Positions 41,701 to 48,343 of a stretch of DNA of 49,561 bases are shown piece after piece. The notes below the pieces were generated by a model. It made no database searches and was not told where the DNA came from. It saw nothing but the letters and a program-made list of their open reading frames with translations. How positions within the stretch are numbered: position 1 is the stretch's first letter; every line of letters starts with the position of its first letter. The translations under genes and the position numbers were made by a program. Origin of the DNA: CAYOBW01 sp964402115 (lineage in GTDB: Bacteria; Verrucomicrobiota; Kiritimatiellia; UBA8416; CAYOBW01); assembly GCA_964402115.1 (NCBI GenBank), contig CAYOBW010000018.1:1-49561 (forward strand). The letters run 5' to 3'.

Positions 41701-42072
41701 CTCCCCCGTCTTGCGGGCGTGGTTGAACTGCAGGTCGAGCTGCTCGCGCAGGTACTTGAGCGTCTTGTCGGGCTCCTGCCCGTAATCGAGCAGGGCCTGC
41801 CGGTTCAGCAGCTCGCGGGCGCCCTCCGTGACGTTGCCCTGGCGCTCGCGCATCCAGCGGCCGACGAGCTCCTGGAAGGGCCCGCGCTGGCCCGTGTTCT
41901 GGGCCTGGAGCGCGTGGAAGTAGAAGTGCTCGTCGGTGCCGGGCACCAGCTCCTTCAGCGCCGCCTCGCGGTTCGTGGCGAGGCTGTAGGTCTCGATGTA
42001 GCCGATTTCCTGGGCGGCGGCCCGCAAGCTCACTCCCGCCACCCACAACAGCATCAAACTGGCCTGCTTCAT
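35728..42072 (-). CDS. Giant exported protein of unknown function, macroglobulin-like in part
   Basis: 2114 residues. GGGAGGA precedes the ATG and a signal peptide follows (MKQASLMLLWVAGVSLRAAA), which sets the start far inside the open frame. It is continuous, with no frameshift. The first 400 residues are helical with repeated LxxLL-type patterns. About 450-850 reads as beta-sandwich repeats recalling macroglobulin (MG2-like) segments: VKVYEINTLNYYKQ, GAYVVELIGNGRSSRALVLK, PDARAWLGGREF. There is no CxEQ thioester motif. A Pro/Ala-rich linker lies near 1340. The C-terminal third is helical, TPR-like, and ends in beta segments. It could act outside the cytoplasm as an inhibitor-like or scaffold protein, but no family is certain. 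A 2541-residue antisense frame overlaps it and is rejected. Confidence 0.8.
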   Translation of the reverse strand: MKQASLMLLWVAGVSLRAAAQEIGYIETYSLATNREAALKELVPGTDEHFYFHALQAQNTGQRGPFQELVGRWMRERQGNVTEGARELLNRQALLDYGQEPDKTLKYLREQLDLQFNHARKTGERHSNAPTRLDNALIGVGALLKQALAAEPRNLERIEAAGLELAAGQALTEDQRRSLLARLQRPDYPGLVDLIVADLQYRDSRGFGQHEIHRRLLLPQMDELLQKRPALRNETAFVNAYLTKLVPEDEADLGTDTVAREAYLERLWAFVKTLDPVHNSLKAHVLYHRLDHDRRRGVYDAERFLDYAKLPRDVYYLRPEIRQQLPRGDHLARLDGQFGLVNLPPIGNEEPLVRDYLLRLLRDAANYDAYLPFIRDDYLKPLFAETKIVNGIGDPQQWAPLLAPEAYRQLKERVDIVFAPDNPQVLSAAAPVKLTAAVKNVASLLVKVYEINTLNYYKQTGQPLNLAINLDGLVASFERRETYGEPPERRVARTFAFPELAQRGAYVVELIGNGRSSRALVLKGRLGVLQEITPAGHAFTVLDEDNRRLPDARAWLGGREFAPGADGRFVVPFSTAPQTETLIVQHAGFASPVQFMHLAEAYDLTAGLYVDREALLRRETAQLVLRPVLRVNGQPASLKLLEEPRLVLKTVDLRGIATEKEIPNLNLREDAETVCDFVVPENTVSLTATLKARIQNVSQNKKQDLASGATFALNGIDRTLAVQDLHVSRTAAGYIVELRGKNGEPLPGEPLAVTLKHRCFREEVHVGLKTDEQGRAWLGALEGLDWFRVQEPAGGTHQWPVARDACAYPDALHGRGGAELQVALAGTNATVAASLLEVRRGQFVQDCRAALAVAGGFLTLRNLPAGDYSLFLKDTARTIPVRLTQGEERDGFVLSPRRALERPRLAPLQVTAVAAATNTVEIKLANASPFTRVHVFATRFLPAYDCFGKLGFAGAPHLRQQPWEPVVTLYESGRDIGDEYRYILDRQSAKRYPGNMLDRPGLLLNPWAVRDTEAELEELKAGAAYGGGFNRMAGSHGSMLSKQGGGRGADEGYAGLDFLKQPAVALLNLKPDAAGIVRIPRADLRGLPHVRVLAVDPTTTVLRQVALEDSPVQTRELRLAGALDPAKGYAEQRLITPVQAQAGLTLADVTTAQFETYDTVAKAYRLLATLNEDATFGEFAFVARWPELEPAEKQRLYSKYACHELSFFLFHKDPDFFKTVIAPYLKNKKDKTFLDRWLLGDDLKAYVEPWRYGRLNVVERILLGRRLREQGASIARDVREANDLIPPDIEDFNRRFDTAVQTGALEAGGDLGRAVESLRRKRAETDEKGLAVAEKALADAAPAAAAPPPAPAMALGMVAEPEGRVAMDAKAKAAAPAPAGERSLRKALEVRKDEDRDGAPKEEEAGEMLFFAADKPARAEARRFFQKLDQTKEWAENNYYHRPVDQQLAGLVTVNAFWADYAAHDGRTPFLSKAFPQAARNFTEMLLALAVLDLPFKAAKHGEKLEGLRYVLQAASPLVLFHCEIREAPRADEAAAILVAQNFFRADDRYRHENNEQFDKYVTDEFLPHVVYGAQIILTNPTGNRQKLEVLLQIPLGALPVNSGFYTRGVHVALEPHTTQTVEYFFYFPTTGKYPHYPVTVARNDKVVAAVAPFVFNVVAQLSRIDKTSWAWLSQNGSPDEVLAFLDGANIHRLDLVEIAWRVRERDVFAKVLALLEARHVYHDVLWSYAVLHNDSVALRTFLAHSPFAERCGPYLVSPLLVLNPVERLTYQHLEYAPLVNPRVHPMGAKPKILNSRFREQYQWALKVLSYKAALTDVDELAVAYYLALQDRVTEALEWFGRVDRQAVPEQLQCDYLQAYLAFYRGDLDGARRLAQPHAQHPVDRWRTRFAAVLAQLDEAAGGAAVATDAENRDQAQSALAATEPALELLVEAGRIRLDFRNLKTCTLNFYPMDIELLFSRNPFLQEGAAQFSFIRPVQSQAVNLPAGKDTVTIDLPAAFKTRNVMIEALAGGVQRSQAYYANTLRVQTIEAYGQIAVTHAETRKPVPGSYVKVYARLKSGEVKFFKDGYTDLRGRFDYASLNTNELDDVEKLALLILSDDLGAVVREVAPPKR

Positions 42073-42463
42073 ATTCCGTCCTCCCGGGTGCTGACTCCTG
42101 AATTCGGACTTCTGAATTCTGTGCGATTGCAACATTTCTGCAATCGCACCCTCAGCACCCACGCTGCCCATAATACGCTTGCCGACGGAAAAAGCTTCAA
42201 AGAATTTCGCCCGGCGCCCGGCACGGCACGCATCCCCCGTGACGCCGGTATCCGACCGGCGCGGACGCGGCCGAGAGCGGAGGGTGCGGCTTTGCGCTCC
42301 CCTGGCCGACCCAGCCTCAGCCCCCGCTCCGCTTCTCCCGCGCGCGGGTCGGATACCCGCGCCACTTGGCTGCACCCGCCCGCCTCCCCCGTATTTTTCC
42401 TGCTGGCGGAACAGGCGGCGGTTAGGGCAGACTGCCCGCCTCACGGAATGGGGGGCTCTGCGC
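42073..42463. other. Divergent intergenic region with hairpins
   Basis: No gene. It holds near-repeats CTCCTGAATTC and CTTCTGAATTC (42095-42120), a perfect hairpin at 42121-42149 (GTGCGATTGCA and its complement, 7-base loop), and an 11-base inverted pair, GGTATCCGACC at 42247-42257 and its complement at 42347-42357. It separates the divergently read giant protein and transporter genes, so promoters for both should be here, but none is clear. Confidence 0.55.
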
Positions 42464-44014
42464 ATGACGACGGACCGCACACCGGAACAGAACGAGACAA
42501 CCCTGGCCGATGTGAAGCAGCTCGGGCTCTGGGCCTCGATCACCAGCCTCAGTTACGTCTTCTGGATCGTCGGCGCGATGGAGATGATCGAGCGCCTGGC
42601 GTACTACGGCGTGCGCGCCGTGGCGACGCTCTATGCCACGCGCCCCGCCGCCGAGGGCGGGCTGGCCGTGACCATGACCCGCTTCGGCTCCCTGCTGCTG
42701 TGCTGGAACCTCGTGCAGTCGCTCGTCCCCATCTTCACCGGCGGCCTGTCGGATCGCTACGGCTACAAGCAGACGATCGGCGTCTCGACCGTGCTGAAAT
42801 GCCTCGCCTACCTCGTCATGGCGTGGTGGCCGACCTACATGGGGTTCTTCTGCGGCGCGATGCTGCTGGCGACGGGCACCGCCGTTTTCAAACCCGGCAT
42901 CCAGGCCACCCTCGTGCGCGCCACCAGCCGCCGCAACAGCTCCATGGCCTGGGGGCTCTTCTACCAGACCGTCAACATCGGCGGCTGGATCGGCCCCCTG
43001 ATCGCCCTCCACATGCGCCAGTCGAACTGGAATTCCGTCTTCTACACCAACGCCGCGTTCATCTGCCTGAACTTCCTGCTCCTGCTGACCTACCGCGAGC
43101 CGGGCCGCGAGGAGCGCCTGGCCCGCCGCCAGCGCATCCGCGACGGCCACGAGCGCGAAGAGCCGCTCGTGCTCGCCTCCCTGCGGGAGTTGCGCAAGCC
43201 CCACCTCGCGCTCTACCTGCTGATCTTCGCCGTCTGGTGGCTGATGTTCCCGATGCTCTGGGACGTGCTGCCCAAGTACGTGGATGACTGGGTGGACACC
43301 TCGGCCATCGTCCGCACGCTCTTCGGCCCTGACGGCACGCGCAGCGCCTGCTGGCATTTCCTGCTCGGCATGGACAAGGCCGGCCTGACCATCCAGCCCG
43401 AGGGCATCGTGAACATCAACTCGGGCCTGATCATGCTCACCTGCTTCCTGTTTGCCGCCATCGGCGCCCGGTGGCGCGCCACCACCTGCCTGCTGGTCGG
43501 CACGCTGCTCGTCTGCGCCGCGCTGGGGCTGCTGGGGTGGACCAACCAGGCCTGGTTCGCCGTCCTGGCGCTGGTGATCTTCAGCGCCGGCGAGATGCTG
43601 GCCAGCCCCAAGTACAGCGAGTACCTCGGCAACATCGCGCCGCCCGACAAGAAGGCGATGTGGATCGGTTTCTCGCAGGCGCCCATCCTGATCGGCTGGA
43701 CCATCGAGGGCAAGCTCGGGCCCTCCCTCTACGATATCTTCTCCTCCAAGGACGAGTTCGCCCGCCAGCTGCTGCTCGCGCACGGGTGCACCGCCGACCA
43801 GGTCACGCACGAGGCCCTGAAGGTGGGCGAGGCGTTCCCCCGCCTGGTGACAGCCACCGGGCAGAGCCCCGAAGCGCTCACCCGCCTGCTTTACGCGCAA
43901 CACCACGTCGGCGTGACCTGGTACGTCTTCGCCCTGATCGGCCTGTGCGCCGCGGTCATGATCTACTGCTACGGTCGCTGGCTGCTGAAGCTCGCGCAGC
44001 AGGAGCGGGCATGA
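42464..44014 (+). CDS. POT (proton-dependent oligopeptide) family transporter
   Basis: 516 residues from the ATG at 42464; upstream in-frame residues are not membrane-like. It is a major facilitator protein with about 12 helices: FWIVGAMEMIERLAYYGVRA at the start is the POT-type ExxER-like segment, GLSDRYGYKQTIGVSTVLKC the loop 2-3 motif, and GLFYQTVNIGGWIGPLIALH the PTR2-type signature. An extra loop of about 60 residues (FGPDGTRSACWHFLLGMDKA, TIQPEGIVNINSG) separates the halves, and another is near residue 420-460. POT carriers take up di- and tripeptides with protons. The following genes encode peptidases, and the DUF885 gene starts within its stop codon, so imported or released peptides are probably degraded together. 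Confidence 0.88.
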   Translation: MTTDRTPEQNETTLADVKQLGLWASITSLSYVFWIVGAMEMIERLAYYGVRAVATLYATRPAAEGGLAVTMTRFGSLLLCWNLVQSLVPIFTGGLSDRYGYKQTIGVSTVLKCLAYLVMAWWPTYMGFFCGAMLLATGTAVFKPGIQATLVRATSRRNSSMAWGLFYQTVNIGGWIGPLIALHMRQSNWNSVFYTNAAFICLNFLLLLTYREPGREERLARRQRIRDGHEREEPLVLASLRELRKPHLALYLLIFAVWWLMFPMLWDVLPKYVDDWVDTSAIVRTLFGPDGTRSACWHFLLGMDKAGLTIQPEGIVNINSGLIMLTCFLFAAIGARWRATTCLLVGTLLVCAALGLLGWTNQAWFAVLALVIFSAGEMLASPKYSEYLGNIAPPDKKAMWIGFSQAPILIGWTIEGKLGPSLYDIFSSKDEFARQLLLAHGCTADQVTHEALKVGEAFPRLVTATGQSPEALTRLLYAQHHVGVTWYVFALIGLCAAVMIYCYGRWLLKLAQQERA

Positions 44015-45741
44015 AAGCCCCCGCGCACGCCCGGACCGCCCCCGCTGACGCCGCGCTGCGCGACTTCTTTCAGGACCACCTGGAGGCCTCCATGCGCCTG
44101 CGCCCGCTCGATGCGACGCGGCTGGGCGACCACCGGTTCGATCACCTGCTCGACGATTTGTCGGCCGCCGCGCACACCCGCTGGCTGGCGTACACGCGCG
44201 GCGTGCTGCGGGAGCTGCCGCGCCGCGTGGACGAGGCGCGGCTGTCGGCGCCGGCCCGGATCGATTACGCGATGGTCCGCGACGCGCTGGAGCGGGACCT
44301 GTGGGTGGAGCAGCACATCCGCCCGCTCGAGCTGGATCCGCGCGTGTACACCGCCTGCGCCACCGAGGGCGTCTACCTGCTCTTCGTCCAGTCGCCCCTG
44401 CCCCCCGCCGCCAACGTCGCCAACGCCCTCGCGCGGATGGCACAGGCGCCGCGCATGCTGGCCGCCGCGCGGGAGAACCTCCGCCGCCCGCCGCGCGTCG
44501 TGACGGAGACGGCCATCCAGCAGAACCTGGGCGCGATCGGCTTCTTCGAGCGCGAGCTGTTCGAGCTGGCCGGCAAGGGCGCGCCGGCCAGGGCGCTGAA
44601 GGCCGGCGCGGCGCCGGTGCTGGCGGCCCTGCGGCGACACCAGCGCTTCCTCGAGCGCGAGCTTTTGCCGCGGGCCGACGGCGAGTGGCGGCTGGGGCCG
44701 CGAACCTTCGCCCGCAAGTTCGAACTGGAGCTGGCCGCGGGCGTCAGCCCCGGCGCGGTGCTGGCCGAGGCGGAGGTGGAGTTCCAGCGCGTCACGGCGG
44801 AGATGTACGTCATCGCCCGGCAGTTGTGGTGCCGGCTCTGCCCGCGGCGAACCCTGCCGCCCACCGACGCGGAGGGGCGGCGGGCCACCGTGCGCGCCGT
44901 GCTCGAAGCGATCGGCCGGGACCACGCCCGGCCGGAGGACCTCGTGCGCGAGGCGCGGGCCACCGTCGCCGGCCTGAAGCGCTTCATCTCCGCCCGGGGC
45001 CTCCTGCGGCTGCCGGTGCCGGACCGCTGCCAGATCGTCGAGATGCCCGAGTTCCGGCGCGGAAACTCGCTGGCCGACCTCACGAGCGCACCGCCGCTGG
45101 ACGCGAACCGGCCGAGCCTTTACGCGATCGGCCCCGGGCCCCGGGACTGGCCGGCCGCGCGCGTTCGCAGCCTGCTGGAGGAGTACAACCGGCGCATGCT
45201 GCGGGTGCTGACCATTCACGAGGCGTACCCCGGCCACTACGTCCAGCTCGACTACGCCAACCGCCAGCCGTCGCTCGTGCGGCGCGTGTGCGGTTCGGGC
45301 GTGTACTGCGAGGGGTGGGCGGTCTACTGCGAGCAGATGCTGCTCGACGAGGGCTATGGCGGCGGCGACCTGGCGCTGCGCCTGGTCGCGCTCAAGTTCT
45401 ACCTGCGGGCCGTGGCCAACGCCATCCTCGACCAGGGCCTGCACGGCGGCAACCTGGACGAGGCAGCGGCCCTGCGTTTCCTGTGCGACGAGGCGTTCCA
45501 GTCCGATGGCGAGGCGCGCCTCAAGATCGTGCGCGCCAAGCAGAGCTCCGTCCAGCTCTCCTCGTACTTCGTGGGCCGCATGGCCTTCGCGCGGCTGCGG
45601 CAGGAAATCCAGCGGGAGCAGGGCGACGCGTTCGACCTGGGCCGCTTCCACGACGTCGTGCTGCGGCAGGGCTCCGTGCCGGTCAAGTACCTGCCGGAGC
45701 TGGTGCGGGCCGGCTTGCGGCGTACCGGCGGGAAAGGATAG
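44011..45741 (+). CDS. DUF885 family metallopeptidase
   Basis: 576 residues, ATGA overlap with the transporter gene. The zinc motif is H403-E404-A-Y-P-G-H409, the HExxxGH form typical of DUF885 proteins. The downstream helix with CGSGVYCEGWAVYCEQMLLD supplies the third ligand Glu and the Gly-Trp-Ala motif. The first half is helical with NLGAIGFFERELFEL-type segments. No signal peptide is seen, so it is probably cytoplasmic. The family cleaves peptides; translational coupling to a POT carrier suggests it hydrolyses imported oligopeptides. Confidence 0.88.
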   Translation: MKAPAHARTAPADAALRDFFQDHLEASMRLRPLDATRLGDHRFDHLLDDLSAAAHTRWLAYTRGVLRELPRRVDEARLSAPARIDYAMVRDALERDLWVEQHIRPLELDPRVYTACATEGVYLLFVQSPLPPAANVANALARMAQAPRMLAAARENLRRPPRVVTETAIQQNLGAIGFFERELFELAGKGAPARALKAGAAPVLAALRRHQRFLERELLPRADGEWRLGPRTFARKFELELAAGVSPGAVLAEAEVEFQRVTAEMYVIARQLWCRLCPRRTLPPTDAEGRRATVRAVLEAIGRDHARPEDLVREARATVAGLKRFISARGLLRLPVPDRCQIVEMPEFRRGNSLADLTSAPPLDANRPSLYAIGPGPRDWPAARVRSLLEEYNRRMLRVLTIHEAYPGHYVQLDYANRQPSLVRRVCGSGVYCEGWAVYCEQMLLDEGYGGGDLALRLVALKFYLRAVANAILDQGLHGGNLDEAAALRFLCDEAFQSDGEARLKIVRAKQSSVQLSSYFVGRMAFARLRQEIQREQGDAFDLGRFHDVVLRQGSVPVKYLPELVRAGLRRTGGKG

Positions 45742-45746
45742 CGAAA

Positions 45747-46649
45747 ATGGCAACGAAAGTCTGGCTGGCAGCGCTCGCCCTTACCGTCGTGACGGCCGCC
45801 GCCGGGGAGCCCCCGGCCGCCCCGGCCCTGACCCCTATCGCGCCGCCCCCGCCCGCATTGAAGGTCCCCGCGTTCTACAGCAAGTTCATCAGCGCGAACG
45901 GCTTCCCGATCGTCGCGTCGGAGCGGGTCAATGACTACGCCCTGCGGGAGGCGGCCTACCTGGTCAACCTCATGCTCGCCAACCGGCCCGATGTGCGCGA
46001 AGCGCTGATCGGGAGCGGCTCGCGCATGTGCATCCTGGCGTGGAACGAGTTCACCACGGATCTGCCGGAGTTTGCCTGGCTGGAACCCAAGGCCCACTGG
46101 GACGCCCGCGCCCGCGGCACGGGCGGCAGCGCAACCGACCCGTACTGCTCCTGCGGCGAGGAGAACCTGCTGGCGTACCCCGGCGACCCCTATGCGACGG
46201 AGTGCATCCTCATCCACGAGTTCTCCCACACCATCCACCTGCGCGGGCTCGCGCGGGTTGACCCCACCTTCGACCGCCGGCTCAAGGAGGCTTACGAGTC
46301 CGCCATGCGGCAGGGGCTCTGGAAGGGCGCGTACGCCGCGAGCAATCGTCACGAGTACTTTGCGGAAGGCGTGCAGTCGTGGTTCGACAACAACCGCGAG
46401 AACGACAACGACCACATCTTCGTGAACACGCGCCGCGAGCTGCTCGCCTACGACCCCGGCCTGGCCGCCCTCTGCCGCGAGGTCTTCGGGGAGACGGTGC
46501 TCGTCTACACCAAGCCGGCGACGCGCCTGCACGGCGGCCACCTGGAGGGGTACGACCCCTCGAAGGCGCCGACCTTCGCCTGGCCGAAGCGCCTGCGCGA
46601 GGCGCATGCCGACGTCATGCGCAAAGCCGCGCACAAGGAAGAGAAGTAG
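45747..46649 (+). CDS. Exported HExxH metalloprotease-like protein
   Basis: 300 residues, starting 5 bases after the DUF885 stop, with GGAAAGG upstream. The signal peptide is KVWLAALALTVVTAAAGEPP. The zinc site is H157-E158-F-S-H161 in ILIHEFSHTIH, with E in NRHEYFAEGVQSWFD as the probable third ligand, 50 residues on. It recalls the catalytic domain of anthrax lethal-factor-like (ATLF) peptidases in motif order, and contains a paired PYCSCGEENLLAY segment. It is probably a periplasmic or outer-face peptidase. It is third in a run of genes for peptide uptake and degradation. Confidence 0.8.
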   Translation: MATKVWLAALALTVVTAAAGEPPAAPALTPIAPPPPALKVPAFYSKFISANGFPIVASERVNDYALREAAYLVNLMLANRPDVREALIGSGSRMCILAWNEFTTDLPEFAWLEPKAHWDARARGTGGSATDPYCSCGEENLLAYPGDPYATECILIHEFSHTIHLRGLARVDPTFDRRLKEAYESAMRQGLWKGAYAASNRHEYFAEGVQSWFDNNRENDNDHIFVNTRRELLAYDPGLAALCREVFGETVLVYTKPATRLHGGHLEGYDPSKAPTFAWPKRLREAHADVMRKAAHKEEK

Positions 46650-46664
46650 CCCCGCTGCCCCACC

Positions 46665-46748
46665 GTTCACTGTCCACCGTTCACTGTCCACTGTTCACTG
46701 TTCACTGCTTACTGTTCACTGCTTACCGTTCACCGTTCACCGTTCACC
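46665..46748. repeat. Degenerate 7-bp tandem repeat (GTTCACY)
   Basis: Twelve units in register: GTTCACT, GTCCACC, GTTCACT, GTCCACT, GTTCACT twice, GCTTACT, GTTCACT, GCTTACC, then GTTCACC three times. Variation is almost all C/T, with one A-preserving change. It starts 16 bases after the metalloprotease stop and ends 120 bases before the Xaa-Pro aminopeptidase gene. Confidence 0.9.
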
Positions 46749-46773
46749 TCTTCCATCAACCCCCGCTTCGGGA

Positions 46774-46802
46774 TTGAATCGCGCACCCCGGCCCTGTATC
46801 GT
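46774..46802 (+). promoter_or_regulatory. Candidate promoter of the Xaa-Pro aminopeptidase gene
   Basis: TTGAAT at 46774-46779, 17-base spacer, TATCGT at 46797-46802, 66 bases before the ATG. It lies just after the 7-bp repeats. Confidence 0.45.
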
Positions 46803-46867
46803 CTGCGCAATCAGTTCCGGGGCTGCGGACGGTCCGGGCCTCCGACCATGCAAAGGGGAATGGGAAT

Positions 46868-48172
46868 ATGAGACACGCGCCGATACCTGCCAAGCTCTTC
46901 GTCGAGAACCGCGAGAAGCTGAAGAAGGCCCTGCCGCCGCACGCACTCGCCGTCGTCAACGCCAACGACATCCTGCCGACGAACGCCGACGGCACGTTGC
47001 TCATGCACCCGAACTCCGACCTGTTCTACCTCACCGGCATCGAGCAGGAGGAGAGCATCCTGCTGCTCGCGCCCAACGCCTTCAACGAGAAGCAGCGGGA
47101 GATCCTCTTCCTGCGCGAGCCGAACGAGCACCTCACGGTCTGGGAGGGCCACAAGCTTTCCAAGGAGGAGGCGCAGAAGATCAGCGGCATCGCCCAGGTC
47201 CGGTGGCTGTCCGAGTTCCGGACGATCTTCCACCAGCTGATGGGCGAGGCGGAGCACGTGTATCTCAACCGCAACGAGCACGCGCGCGCCGCCCACGAGG
47301 TCGAAACGCGCGACGACCGCTTCGTGCGCGATTGCCAGGCGCGCTACCCGCTCCACCAGTACCAGCGCCTGGCGCGGATCCTGCACCCCCTGCGCCTCGC
47401 CAAGGCCGACGCCGAGCAGGAGCTGCTCCGGCGCGCCTGCGCCATCACGCGGGCCGGGTTCCTGCGCGTGCTGCGCGTCGTGAAGCCGGGGATCAACGAG
47501 GCCGAGGTCGAGGCGGAGTTCGCGCGCGAGTTCATCCGCCGGCACGGCTGGTTCGCGTACAACCCCATCATCGCCGCCGGCGCCAATTCGTGCATCCTGC
47601 ACTACAACGAGAACGACAAGACCTGCCGCCGGGGCGACGTGCTGCTGCTCGACGTGGCCGCCAGCTACGGCAACTACAACGCCGACCTCACGCGCACGAT
47701 CCCCGTCAGCGGCCGGTTCACGCGCCGCCAGCGCCGCGTGTACGACGCCGTGCTCCGCGTCCTGCGCGCGCTGACGAAAGCCGCCGTGCCCGGCAAGCTG
47801 CACCGCGACTGGCAGAAGGAGGCCGACGCGCTGATGACCGAGGAGCTGCTCGCCCTCGGCCTGCTGAAGCCGCGCGACGTGAAGAAGCAGGACCCCGACA
47901 AGCCCGCCTGCAAGAAGTACTTCAACCACGGCCTCGGCCACCCGCTCGGCCTGGACGTGCATGACGTCGGCCCCCTGTGCCAGCCGTTCGCCGCGGGCTG
48001 GGTGCTGACCGTCGAACCCGGCATCTACCTGCCGGACGAGGGCTTCGGCGTGCGGCTCGAAAACGACATCGTGATCACCGATGAAGGCGCCGTGGACCTG
48101 ATGGCCGACATCCCGATCGAGGCCGAAGAGATCGAGTCGCTCATGCAGCGGCGCACGGGCCAGTCGAAGTAG
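46868..48172 (+). CDS. pepP: Xaa-Pro aminopeptidase (M24B family)
   Basis: 434 residues with AAAGGGGAA upstream. It has the N-terminal aminopeptidase-P domain (LMHPNSDLFYLTGIEQEESI; ILFLREPNEHLTVWEG) and the pita-bread catalytic domain with the dimetal ligands: two Asp in LLLDVAASYGNYNADLTRTI, His in GHPLGLDVHD, Glu in LTVEPGIY and Glu in VRLENDIVITDEG. The enzyme removes N-terminal residues preceding proline. The length matches the E. coli-type PepP. It completes the local peptide-degradation set, though it has its own probable promoter. Confidence 0.95.
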   Translation: MRHAPIPAKLFVENREKLKKALPPHALAVVNANDILPTNADGTLLMHPNSDLFYLTGIEQEESILLLAPNAFNEKQREILFLREPNEHLTVWEGHKLSKEEAQKISGIAQVRWLSEFRTIFHQLMGEAEHVYLNRNEHARAAHEVETRDDRFVRDCQARYPLHQYQRLARILHPLRLAKADAEQELLRRACAITRAGFLRVLRVVKPGINEAEVEAEFAREFIRRHGWFAYNPIIAAGANSCILHYNENDKTCRRGDVLLLDVAASYGNYNADLTRTIPVSGRFTRRQRRVYDAVLRVLRALTKAAVPGKLHRDWQKEADALMTEELLALGLLKPRDVKKQDPDKPACKKYFNHGLGHPLGLDVHDVGPLCQPFAAGWVLTVEPGIYLPDEGFGVRLENDIVITDEGAVDLMADIPIEAEEIESLMQRRTGQSK

Positions 48173-48204
48173 CCGCGGCGCACGGCCCCGTGGCGGCTCG
48201 CTTT

Positions 48205-48283
48205 CCTTTGACAGGCTGCGGTTGGGGGTTCTGCGGTTCCGCGGAAGACGAAGGAGACGGTCATTTTCAAAGCGGCGTTGACA
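48205..48283 (-). repeat. Dispersed intergenic repeat, copy 2
   Basis: Read on the minus strand it begins TGTCAACGCCGCTTTGAAAA and continues through CGGAACCGCAGAA to GTCAAAGG, matching 4534-4641 apart from about 25 bases absent here and roughly ten substitutions. It lies in the 171-base gap between the aminopeptidase gene and the convergent exported protein gene. Confidence 0.6.
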
Positions 48284-48343
48284 CGCCGAAGCGGGGCTTT
48301 CGGCTGCATCCCTCCAGCACGGCCGGCGACGCCGGGTAGCGTG

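Noticed and set aside
35662..43287. Plus-strand frame of 2541 codons
   Set aside because: It is antisense to the giant exported protein and to part of the transporter gene, lacks recognisable motifs and is rich in Arg, Gln, His, Val and Leu as shadows in GC-rich DNA are.
42422..45753. Two long minus-strand frames
   Set aside because: Antisense to the POT transporter and DUF885 genes, whose motifs are clear.
46665..46748. CRISPR array
   Set aside because: Units are 7 bp, contiguous and without spacers; there are no cas genes.
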